Translations under genes and position numbers: made by a program
Assembly: GCA_017400415.1 (NCBI GenBank)
Contig: JAFPTE010000111.1
Coordinates: 1 to 10,934, forward strand
DNA length: 10,934 nt
Reading direction: 5' to 3'
From: Oscillospiraceae bacterium
GTDB taxonomy: Bacteria; Bacillota; Clostridia; Oscillospirales; Oscillospiraceae
Shown: positions 1 to 5,368 of the stretch, piece after piece
Layout of the letters: each line of letters begins with the position of its first letter
Position numbering within the stretch: position 1 is the stretch's first letter
The notes under the pieces: generated by a model
Told to the model about the DNA's origin: nothing
The model's input: the letters and a program-made list of their open reading frames with translations, nothing else
The model's database searches: none

Positions 1-266
1 ACTCCGATGACATTCCAGGCCACCATTTCTTTTAACCCAATCCAATACGCTTCCTCAGGATTATAATAAGGCCGTACTGGATTGGCGTCAAAGTGGACTC
101 CAACAACCATACCCGTTTTCCATGCTGTATAGATTGGGTCAAACGAAGACACCAGGTTGATGCCTGCGTCTCCGCCGATGCCGGCGGCAAAGGCCGTGGT
201 TGTGAGGCCGGTCACCAGGAGGGCCAGGGACAGGACGAGGGCAAAGAGCTTTCTGTTGTGTTTCAT
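1..266 (-). CDS. Secreted protein of unknown function, N-terminal part (runs off window)
   Basis: The ATG at 266-264 opens a frame that stays open to the window edge, giving 88 residues. A good ribosome binding site (AGGAGA, 275-280) lies 8 bases upstream. The N-terminus (MKHNRKLFALVLSLALLV, then TTTAFAAG) is a classical signal peptide with probable cleavage after about residue 25 (AFA|A). The mature part seen so far is rich in aromatic residues (YTAWKTG, RPYYNPEEAYWIGL), with no motif I recognise. It starts 22 bases after the stop of the 118-residue secreted protein on the same strand, so the two are probably co-transcribed and lie behind the ECF sigma factor unit. The function is unknown. 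The gene call is secure because signal peptide, ribosome binding site and spacing agree. Confidence 0.8.
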   Translation of the reverse strand, partial: MKHNRKLFALVLSLALLVTGLTTTAFAAGIGGDAGINLVSSFDPIYTAWKTGMVVGVHFDANPVRPYYNPEEAYWIGLKEMVAWNVIG

Positions 267-288
267 TTTGTTTTTCTCCTTTCGTTTT

Positions 289-645
289 TTACGCAGTTTT
301 TGTTACGGATTTCGGCGTAATTGCTGCGCCGTTCACGGTGCCCGAGACGGTCAGCGTGTAGGTCACGCCCGGTGTGACGGCTGCTGTCTCGCTGATTGTG
401 ACTCTGCCTGTGCCGTCAGCTTCCCAGCTTGCAACAACTGTTCCGCCGCAGCTCAGCTCCAGTGTTATCGCTATCTCTTTGCCGCTGTCATTTACGACGG
501 TATAGCAAGACGCAATAGAGCCGCTGAAAGTCAGCCTGACCTGAGCAGAGCCCACAAGAACTGCTGCGCTTGCGGAAAGCGGAAACGCCAGAGCCATGAC
601 AAGCACAAGAGCCAAAGCAGCGATTCGAACTTTCACGTTCCTCAC
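289..645 (-). CDS. Small secreted protein, probable Ig-like beta-sandwich
   Basis: A 118-residue protein of unknown function. Residues 1-28 form a signal peptide (basic start, long Ala/Leu/Val core, SASA|A cleavage site). The mature chain of about 90 residues is rich in Thr, Val, Ser and Gly with alternating beta-strand patterns (TLELSCGGTVVASWEADGTG, VTYTLTVSGTVNG), which suggests one Ig-like domain. Its only two cysteines (C47 and C66) could form a disulfide after export. The frame opens with GTG at 645, behind AAGGAAGG. An ATG two bases upstream is followed immediately by TGA and cannot be used. A second GTG at codon 4 (636), giving MKVRIAAL, has its own GAGG and is an equally good start. 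It sits 75 bases after the DUF4367-like gene and 22 bases before the next secreted protein, so it probably belongs to the sigma-factor unit, although a promoter of its own in the 75-base gap cannot be excluded. Confidence 0.8.
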   Translation of the reverse strand: MRNVKVRIAALALVLVMALAFPLSASAAVLVGSAQVRLTFSGSIASCYTVVNDSGKEIAITLELSCGGTVVASWEADGTGRVTISETAAVTPGVTYTLTVSGTVNGAAITPKSVTKTA

Positions 646-720
646 ATCCTTCCTTTATATCCTCGCAATATATAAACGGAGAAAGGGGGTGAAATCTAAC
701 GCAAAAAACGAAATAGATTT

Positions 721-1413
721 TTAATTTGTAGGGCTGCACAAATATATGCCGTCAATTATGTGCAACATAACAGGCTTATCCTCGTTTGTTGAAATCATTA
801 CAAACACAGTATCGTCTGCGTTGAATAAAACTGCATTTATGTCGTTATCTGAGTTCGATATATAGAGAGTCCCATGGAATCCGCCAACGTTTATTGCTTC
901 CTCCTTCATCTCTTCTTCCAAGTCAAACACAGAAAGCGTCGTTCCCTCGCTGACGTTTCCGGTGCTGAATTCCAATGTCTTCTCTCCGTCCTCGGTCTCA
1001 TAGTAGGCATCATAATAGCCATCGTCTATATACTCGTCGGTAAGCTTGAAGCCCTCGGGCAGCCAACCAAGACGGTATTCGGAGGGGCTTTCCAAGCCGG
1101 GGCCGCTGAACTCATAACTGAAGCCGCCGGGAATAATGTTTCTTATCCATCCCTCAAAGGCGGCACGGGCCTCCGGTACGGTCAGGACGGTCAGTGCGCC
1201 CAGCAGGACGAGAACAAGCACCGCAGCCACGGCGGACCGCAGAACCCGGCGGACCGCCCTCCGGCGGTCTGTTCGGAGAATCAGCTCCGCCATGCTCGCT
1301 TCAAACCTCGGGGAAAACTCCCCCTCCCAGGCCGGGGGAAGGGTTTTCAGCCGGTGGTCCACATAGGCCAGGGCAGCCCGCTTGATTTCCTCATCTGTAA
1401 GCTTCAACTTCAT
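721..1413 (-). CDS. DUF4367-like single-pass membrane protein, probable partner/anti-sigma of the ECF sigma factor
   Basis: A 230-residue protein. Residues 1-50 are a charged cytoplasmic region with a helical start (MKLKLTDEEIKRAALAYVDH), residues 58-79 form one membrane segment preceded by many arginines, and residues 80-230 lie outside. The outer part has the LGWLPEGFKLTDEYIDD pattern and the beta-rich C-terminal layout of DUF4367 proteins, which often follow ECF sigma factors in clostridia. The inferred role is to hold or tune the sigma factor at the membrane. No zinc-binding anti-sigma motif (HxxxCxxC) is present. The frame is open to an ATG at 1434, but I choose the ATG at 1413 because AGGAGG lies just upstream and the protein then begins like its relatives. 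The gene overlaps the sigma gene by 23 bases and its ribosome binding site lies inside that gene, implying translational coupling. Confidence 0.8.
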   Translation of the reverse strand: MKLKLTDEEIKRAALAYVDHRLKTLPPAWEGEFSPRFEASMAELILRTDRRRAVRRVLRSAVAAVLVLVLLGALTVLTVPEARAAFEGWIRNIIPGGFSYEFSGPGLESPSEYRLGWLPEGFKLTDEYIDDGYYDAYYETEDGEKTLEFSTGNVSEGTTLSVFDLEEEMKEEAINVGGFHGTLYISNSDNDINAVLFNADDTVFVMISTNEDKPVMLHIIDGIYLCSPTN

Positions 1414-1906
1414 AACCCTCCTTCTCAAGCTCATCCTTCAGGGCAGCCTTGGCCCGCTTTATCAGCATGGATACGGCGCCGGGGCTCCGTTTCATGATTT
1501 TTGCAATCTCCCAGACGCCATAGCCCTGTACATAGCGCAGAGTAAGCACCTGGCGGTGGTCCGGGCTGAGCCGGGCAAACGCCGCCGGCAGCACCTCCTC
1601 CGGAGTCTCCGGCGCCGGATAGTCACCCAGGGGGGCAAATTGCTTCCGGTCCCTAAGAATATCCAGACATTTGCGCTCCGTTACAGTGTAGATAAAGGCC
1701 GCTGTTTTGCCGCTTTCTGCGTCCCCCAGGTCGTCAATGTGCCGGGCAATGGCAAAAAACGCCTCCTGCAGGGCGTCCTCCGCAAGACTTTGGTCCTTCA
1801 GTACAGACAATGCGAAGAGCATCATCGGCTGCTTATATATGCTGTAAATTTCCGAAAACCTGCTGCGGCTCTCCTGTGATTCAATGGCTTCAAGGTATAC
1901 AAGCAA
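1391..1906 (-). CDS. ECF-type RNA polymerase sigma factor (sigma-70 family)
   Basis: A 171-residue protein with the two-domain ECF layout. Region 2 spans roughly residues 19-88, with the core-binding DALQEAFFAIARH helix and then FIYTVTERKCLDILR for -10 recognition. Region 4 spans roughly 105-157, with LSPDHRQVLTLRYVQGYGVWEIAKIMKRSPGAVS split across a helix-turn-helix and a following basic helix (MLIKRAKAAL). It should direct RNA polymerase to a small regulon, probably in response to an envelope signal relayed by the downstream membrane protein. The start is TTG at 1906 behind a weak GAAGTGAAG. No ATG or GTG in frame gives a better N-terminus, so translation may be deliberately low. The gene reads leftwards from a promoter at 1944-1970 and is coupled to the DUF4367-like gene. 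Confidence 0.9.
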   Translation of the reverse strand: MLVYLEAIESQESRSRFSEIYSIYKQPMMLFALSVLKDQSLAEDALQEAFFAIARHIDDLGDAESGKTAAFIYTVTERKCLDILRDRKQFAPLGDYPAPETPEEVLPAAFARLSPDHRQVLTLRYVQGYGVWEIAKIMKRSPGAVSMLIKRAKAALKDELEKEGYEVEAYR

Positions 1907-1943
1907 ATTACTTCACTTCTTTCTCTTTGCTTTCCTTTCTATG

Positions 1944-1970
1944 ATAATATAGCGGCTAAGAGCTTGTCAA
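1944..1970 (-). promoter_or_regulatory. Probable promoter of the sigma-factor operon
   Basis: On the minus strand there is a perfect -35 TTGACA (1965-1970) and a -10-like TATTAT (1944-1949) with a 15-base spacer, which is short. A shifted -10, TTATCA (1942-1947), would restore a 17-base spacer but matches the consensus less well. It looks like a housekeeping promoter. I see no obvious second motif that would suggest autoregulation by the ECF factor. Confidence 0.5.
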
Positions 1971-1985
1971 GAGCAAAACTTCCCA

Positions 1986-2014
1986 TTGACGAAAGGGCAA
2001 AAGGAGGATAAAAT
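1986..2014 (+). promoter_or_regulatory. Promoter of the dCMP deaminase gene
   Basis: TTGACG (1986-1991) and TAAAAT (2009-2014) are separated by exactly 17 bases, each one mismatch from the consensus. Transcription would start near 2021, leaving a leader of about 20 bases that contains the ribosome binding site GGAGGG (2029-2034). The spacer itself contains AAGGAGG with no usable start codon at the right distance, which I take as coincidence. Confidence 0.7.
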
Positions 2015-2041
2015 AGGAGAAAAAAAGCGGAGGGCTGACCT

Positions 2042-2515
2042 ATGGAGAGACGGGACAAAATCAATTATTACCTTGACATTGCGGAAACGGTCTGCGAGCG
2101 GAGCACCTGCCTGCGGCGGCATTACGGCGCCATCATCGTCCGGGAGGACGAGATTATCTCCACGGGCTACAACGGGGCCCCCAGAGGCAGGAAAAACTGC
2201 ATGGACCTGGGCTACTGCAAGCGGGAAATGCTGAATATCCCCTCCGGCGAGAGATACGAGCTCTGCCGCTCCGTCCACGCCGAGGCCAACGCCATCATCT
2301 CCGCCGCCCGGCGGGACTGCATCGGCGCCGCCATGTACCTGGCGGGCCACAACGCCAAAACCGGCGCCGTGCTCACGGACGCCACCTCCTGCTCCATGTG
2401 CCGCCGCATGATCATAAACGCCGGCATCGCCAAGGTATATAACCGCATCGGCCCCAACGGGGAGTACACGGAGGTGGACCCCCAGGACTGGGTCCGGGAG
2501 GACGACTCCCTTTAA
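2042..2515 (+). CDS. Deoxycytidylate (dCMP) deaminase, ComEB-type
   Basis: A 157-residue zinc-dependent deaminase that converts dCMP to dUMP, feeding thymidylate synthesis in the cytoplasm. The catalytic HAE is at residues 79-81 (SVHAEANAI): H79 binds zinc and E81 is the proton shuttle. The other two zinc ligands are C117 and C120 (SCSMC). The N-terminal STCLRRHYGAIIV (21-33) and TGYNGAPRG (41-49) match the dCMP deaminase signature. Length and start are normal for the family. The ATG at 2042 has GGAGGG 7 bases upstream. Extra cysteines at 53, 59 and 75 fall where some dCMP deaminases carry a second metal site. The gene is monocistronic, divergent from the sigma operon, and nothing nearby suggests a competence role. 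Confidence 0.93.
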   Translation: MERRDKINYYLDIAETVCERSTCLRRHYGAIIVREDEIISTGYNGAPRGRKNCMDLGYCKREMLNIPSGERYELCRSVHAEANAIISAARRDCIGAAMYLAGHNAKTGAVLTDATSCSMCRRMIINAGIAKVYNRIGPNGEYTEVDPQDWVREDDSL

Positions 2516-2640
2516 TCGACAAAAGCTCCCACCTTCCGGCAAAAGCTCCTATTGCTTTTTTCCGCCGGCCGGTGTACTATTAAGTCACGGCCTGAGGCCC
2601 AAGGGTCCCGGCCCGTATCTTTATCCCACAACCCTATCTT
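2516..2640 (+). other. Gene-free gap before the terminator; possible short transcript
   Basis: No plausible coding frame with a ribosome binding site is seen on either strand. The stretch holds a 10-base direct repeat CAAAAGCTCC (2519-2528 and 2540-2549), a weak AT-rich hairpin AAAAGC/GCTTTT (2541-2559), and a GC-rich run with the small inverted repeat GGCCT-G-AGGCC (2589-2599). A weak promoter-like pair, TTGCTT (2552-2557) and TACTAT (2575-2580), has a 17-base spacer. I recognise no known riboswitch or small RNA. Confidence 0.4.
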
Positions 2641-2672
2641 TGCCGGTCCTCCGTCAGGACCGGCACTTTTTT
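2641..2672 (+). terminator. Rho-independent terminator
   Basis: A perfect 10-bp stem (TGCCGGTCCT / AGGACCGGCA) with a 5-base loop CCGTC is followed by AC-less spacing of one C and six T (2667-2672). It lies 125 bases after the dCMP deaminase stop, which is unusually far, so it may instead or also end a short separate transcript from the gap. Confidence 0.85.
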
Positions 2673-2695
2673 GCGTACAAAGGGCCGGTTGTCTG

Positions 2696-2724
2696 TTGAT
2701 TTCTGCGGCGTCATAGTGTAGAAT
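2696..2724 (+). promoter_or_regulatory. Promoter of the two-gene membrane protein unit
   Basis: TTGATT (2696-2701) and TAGAAT (2719-2724) lie exactly 17 bases apart, just downstream of the terminator and 22 bases before the chosen ATG. The position fits an independent promoter for the DUF308-like and CmpB-like genes. Confidence 0.65.
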
Positions 2725-2745
2725 TAGCACAGGAGCGTGATACGT

Positions 2746-3408
2746 ATGAAAAACAAATTCCATACCGACAGTCTCAACGGTCTCGTCACAACGCTGGCCG
2801 CCCTTTTCATAGCCGTGGGCCTGGCCCTCTGGTTCCTGGTGCCCCAGTTCATAACCCTGGCCGGCATCTGCTACGTCTTCGCCGCCGCCGTGGTGGTCTG
2901 CGGCATCGTGCTCATCGTCCGCTACTTCATGAGCGAGGGCTACAAGAACATCCACGAATACGGCTTCTCCGCCGGGGTGCTCCTGACCGTGGCCGGGCTC
3001 CTGGCCCTTATCAAGGCCCAGGAGATGAGCCAGTGGCTCATCGTGGCCATGGGCTGCCTTATGCTGCTGGCCTCCGTCTTCAAGCTCCAGACCGCCCTGG
3101 ACCTGCGGGCCATCGGCGATAAGCTCTTCTGGCTCTGGCTGGTCATCACCGTGATTTTCGTGGGCTGCGCCGCCGCCATTATCATCGACCCCTTCACCGC
3201 CCACGACGAGACTCTGCTCATAACCTTTGCCCAGTTTTCCCTGATTGCGGACGGAATCGCCACCCTGGCCAGCGTCATCTACCTCTGGCTCCGGCTCCGC
3301 CACCCCAGGAAGGAGGAGAAGGACCCCGCCGACGAGATGACCGAGGCCATCATGGCGGAGAACGATAACCCGGAGGCCAAGGCCCCGGAGCAGGACGAGG
3401 GCTTCTGA
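2746..3408 (+). CDS. DUF308/HdeD-like six-segment membrane protein
   Basis: A 220-residue integral membrane protein. I see six hydrophobic segments at roughly residues 11-31, 36-58, 74-90, 96-113, 127-147 and 158-181, arranged as three hairpin-like pairs as in DUF308/HdeD proteins. A charged, acidic cytoplasmic tail of about 35 residues follows (RHPRKEEKDPADEMTEA...). The molecular function of DUF308 proteins outside the enteric acid-resistance protein HdeD is unknown, and I do not infer acid resistance here. The ATG at 2746 is preferred over a GTG at 2737 because AGGAG (2731-2735) lies 10 bases before the ATG but only 1 before the GTG. The next gene begins 1 base after the stop, so the two are co-translated. 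Confidence 0.8.
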   Translation: MKNKFHTDSLNGLVTTLAALFIAVGLALWFLVPQFITLAGICYVFAAAVVVCGIVLIVRYFMSEGYKNIHEYGFSAGVLLTVAGLLALIKAQEMSQWLIVAMGCLMLLASVFKLQTALDLRAIGDKLFWLWLVITVIFVGCAAAIIIDPFTAHDETLLITFAQFSLIADGIATLASVIYLWLRLRHPRKEEKDPADEMTEAIMAENDNPEAKAPEQDEGF

Positions 3409-3409
3409 A

Positions 3410-4138
3410 ATGGGCCTTTTCCTGGATCTGTGCCTGCTCTTCGCCTGCGGCTGCGTGGCCGGCTGGGTGCTGGAGCTCTTCTACCGCCGCTTCTCCCCTG
3501 CAAACGGGGACCGGAAATGGATAAACCCCGGCTTCTGCACCGGGCCCTGGCTGCCCATATACGGCTTCGGCCTGGTGACCATGTACCTTCTGGTCTCCTT
3601 CTGCACCCTGGACTTTATCGGTAATGTTTACCTGCGGACCGGGGTCCTGTTTCTGCTGATGGGCCTGTGCATGACCGCCATTGAGTTTGCAGGCGGCCTG
3701 GGACTTCTGAAGCTCTTTCACCTGCGGCTTTGGGACTACTCCAAAGAGTGGGGCAACATACAGGGCATAATCTGTCCCAAGTTCACCTTTTTCTGGTTTT
3801 TATGCGGGGTTCTGTACTATTTCCTGCTGCATCCCCTGGCCGCCCGGGCCGTGGATATGCTCCGGGGGAATCTGGCCTACTCATTCTTCGTGGGCGTCTT
3901 CTTCGGGGTGTTCATCATCGACGTTATCCACTCCGCCGGCATCGTGGCAAAGCTCCGGGCCTTTGCTCAGGAGCACAACGTGGTGGTCCGGTACGAGGAG
4001 GTCAAGGGCTACATACGGGACAGGTACCGGGAGAGCAAAAAGCGCTACCATTTCCTCTTCCCCTTCCGGACGGAAAAGCCCCTTACCGAGCATCTGAAGG
4101 CCCTGTTGGACAGATTTGAAAAGTACGTCAGGAAATAA
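3410..4138 (+). CDS. CmpB-type putative ABC transporter permease (PF06541-like membrane protein)
   Basis: A 242-residue membrane protein of the family named putative ABC-transporter type IV (CmpB). Family marks are GWVLELFYRR near the start (18-27), NPGFCTGPWLPIYGFG (39-54), a membrane glutamate in IEF (91-93), LWDYS (107-111) and GIICPKFTFFW (119-129). Five hydrophobic segments lie at about 3-23, 48-65, 76-97, 126-145 and 156-175. The tail of about 65 residues is basic and probably cytoplasmic. Despite the family name there is no ATPase gene nearby, so transport by an ABC mechanism is not supported here and the real function is unknown. It starts 1 base after the DUF308-like gene, with GAGGG inside that gene's end as ribosome binding site, and it is followed at once by a terminator. 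Confidence 0.88.
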   Translation: MGLFLDLCLLFACGCVAGWVLELFYRRFSPANGDRKWINPGFCTGPWLPIYGFGLVTMYLLVSFCTLDFIGNVYLRTGVLFLLMGLCMTAIEFAGGLGLLKLFHLRLWDYSKEWGNIQGIICPKFTFFWFLCGVLYYFLLHPLAARAVDMLRGNLAYSFFVGVFFGVFIIDVIHSAGIVAKLRAFAQEHNVVVRYEEVKGYIRDRYRESKKRYHFLFPFRTEKPLTEHLKALLDRFEKYVRK

Positions 4139-4144
4139 AACTTC

Positions 4145-4171
4145 AAGGGCCCCGGCACGGGGCCCTTTTTT
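4145..4171 (+). terminator. Rho-independent terminator after the CmpB-like gene
   Basis: A perfect 10-bp stem (AAGGGCCCCG / CGGGGCCCTT) with a GCA loop runs directly into a T-run (4166-4171). It lies 6 bases after the CmpB-like stop and only 13 bases before the start of the dehydrogenase gene. Confidence 0.85.
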
Positions 4172-4184
4172 GGGATGTGTTGCT

Positions 4185-5144
4185 ATGAGAAAAATCGCAG
4201 TTGTGTTCCCGGAGCTGGACGGGGCCCAGCGCCGCCGCCTTGCCTCCGCCGCCCTTTCCCGGGGCTTTGCCGCAGAGTTTTACGACGGACCGGAGGGGCT
4301 GGAGGCGGGGCTTGGTGATGCGGAAATCGTCCTGGCCTTCGGGGCAAAATACGCAAAAATGGCCCCCAGGGTCCGGTGGTTCTGCTCCACCTCCGCCGGA
4401 GTGGAGACCTACTTCGCCCCCGGCGTCCTGGCCCCCGGGGCCCTGCTCTCCAACTCCTCCGGGGCCTACGGGGTCACCATTTCGGAGCATATCGTCATGG
4501 TGAGCCTGGAGCTTCTGCGCCGCCAGCCGGAGTACGAAAAAATCGTGGCCGCCCGGGGCTGGACCCGGAACCTGGGCATCCGGTCCCTCCACGGCGCCCG
4601 CATAACCCTGCTGGGCACCGGGGACATAGGCAGGGCCGCCGCCGTGCGGCTCCGGGCCTTCTCCCCCGCCCGGCTGGTGGGGGTGAACCGCTCCGGCCGG
4701 AATCCGGAGGGGGTATTCGACCGGGTTTTGCCGGTCACGGAGCTGGACGGCGTCCTGCCGGAGACGGACCTTCTCATCATGAGTCTGCCGGCCACAGGCC
4801 AGACCCGGGGCATCATGAGCCGCCGCAGGCTGGAGCTGCTGAGCCCGGGGGCCTGCATCGTGAACGTGGGCCGGGGCAGCGCCATTGAGGAGGCCGCCCT
4901 GGAGGACCTGCTGGGCCGGGGGAGGCTGGGGGGCGCCGCCCTGGACGTCTTCTCCGCCGAGCCCATACCGCCGGAAAGCAGCCTCTGGACCTGCCCGGGC
5001 CTGCTCATAACCCCCCACGTGGCCGGGAACCTGACCCTGGGCTATACGATCGAGACCGTGCTGGACCTCTTCCTGGAGGATTTTGAAAACTACTGCGCCG
5101 GCCGCCCCCTCCGCCGGCTTATCGACAGGGAGAGGGAATATTAA
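4185..5144 (+). CDS. D-isomer-specific 2-hydroxyacid dehydrogenase
   Basis: A 319-residue cytoplasmic NAD(P)-dependent oxidoreductase that should interconvert a 2-oxoacid and its D-2-hydroxyacid; the substrate cannot be told from sequence. The nucleotide-binding loop is LLGTGDIGR (GxGxxG at 144-149). The catalytic triad is complete: R230 in NVGRGS, E259 in FSAEP, and H278 in TPHVAG. The N-terminal substrate domain carries STSAGVETY (68-76), common in this family. Length is typical. The frame is open further upstream to 4116, but that would overlap the previous gene and run through its terminator, so I choose the ATG at 4185. The ribosome binding site is poor (GGGA, 9 bases upstream). There is no room for a promoter after the terminator, so expression must come through it or from inside the CmpB-like gene. 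Confidence 0.9.
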   Translation: MRKIAVVFPELDGAQRRRLASAALSRGFAAEFYDGPEGLEAGLGDAEIVLAFGAKYAKMAPRVRWFCSTSAGVETYFAPGVLAPGALLSNSSGAYGVTISEHIVMVSLELLRRQPEYEKIVAARGWTRNLGIRSLHGARITLLGTGDIGRAAAVRLRAFSPARLVGVNRSGRNPEGVFDRVLPVTELDGVLPETDLLIMSLPATGQTRGIMSRRRLELLSPGACIVNVGRGSAIEEAALEDLLGRGRLGGAALDVFSAEPIPPESSLWTCPGLLITPHVAGNLTLGYTIETVLDLFLEDFENYCAGRPLRRLIDREREY

Positions 5145-5165
5145 ATAAGCTCCGGGCGTTCCCCC

Positions 5166-5213
5166 GGCTCCCTTGTGTAAAGGGAGCTGTCAGCGAAGCT
5201 GACTGAGGGATTG
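5166..5213. repeat. Short double-hairpin interspersed repeat (REP/MITE-like)
   Basis: Two adjacent hairpins: GCTCCCTT/AAGGGAGC with loop GTGTA (5167-5187), then GTCAGC/GCTGAC with loop GAA (5189-5203), followed by TGAGGGATTGT. The look (CTCCCTTgtgtAAAGGGAG, then a second GC stem, then TGAGGGATTG) matches, from memory, a short palindromic repeat scattered through Faecalibacterium and related Oscillospiraceae genomes. It lies just after the dehydrogenase gene and has no T-run, so it is not a standard terminator. The outer limits are approximate. Confidence 0.6.
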
Positions 5214-5228
5214 TCTGCTTCCGTTCCT

Positions 5229-5333
5229 TTCAAGTATGAGGCCGGTGAACTAAACATTCGCATAAGCGTTCTTGTAGAGCTCCGCAAGCTCTATGGCTGC
5301 ACATACGATGAGTTCTTCCTCGGTCTCGAATAA
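5229..5333 (+). pseudogene. C-terminal remnant of an XRE-type helix-turn-helix regulator
   Basis: The frame ending at TAA 5331-5333 encodes FKYEAGELNIRISVLVEL followed by RKLYGCTYDEFFLGLE. This matches the last third of an XRE/Cro helix-turn-helix domain: the KYExGE end of the recognition region, the ISVL helix, and the final LYGCTYDEFF(L)GLE seen in many clostridial regulators. The first two helices and any start codon with a ribosome binding site are missing. Upstream the frame runs directly into the palindromic repeat at 5166-5213 and then a stop, so the front of the gene appears lost or replaced there. The terminator at 5340-5368 may have been its own. It is most likely non-functional. 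Confidence 0.65.
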
Positions 5334-5368
5334 AAAACAGCCGCTCTCCTTTCGGAGAGCGGCCTTTT
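5332..5368 (-). terminator. Bidirectional Rho-independent terminator
   Basis: The 10-bp stem GCCGCTCTCC/GGAGAGCGGC (5340-5349 and 5354-5363) reads on the minus strand with a GAAA tetraloop and is followed by TG and six T. On the plus strand it is followed by four T (5365-5368). The stop codon of the zinc-ribbon gene (5370-5368) adjoins it, so its main job is to end the leftward operon. It could also stop rightward transcription from the dehydrogenase and the XRE remnant. Confidence 0.85.

Noticed and set aside
692..720. Inverted repeat AAATCTA/TAGATTT just after the DUF4367-like stop as a terminator
   Set aside because: It is a 7-bp, AT-rich stem with a 15-base loop and no T-run beyond the stem, so it is unlikely to end transcription.
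2541..2561. AT-rich hairpin AAAAGC/GCTTTT after the dCMP deaminase as a terminator
   Set aside because: It has only 6 bp, four of them A-T, and the T-run forms part of the stem. It is too weak compared with the hairpin at 2641-2672.
2512..3303. 263-residue open frame on the minus strand across the DUF308-like gene
   Set aside because: It has no ribosome site and low-complexity Gly/His/Asp/Glu content. The plus-strand membrane protein has a promoter, ribosome site and coupled neighbour.
4116..4184. N-terminal extension of the dehydrogenase from an ATG at 4116
   Set aside because: It would overlap the end of the CmpB-like gene and be encoded by the terminator hairpin; the protein from 4185 begins exactly as the family does.
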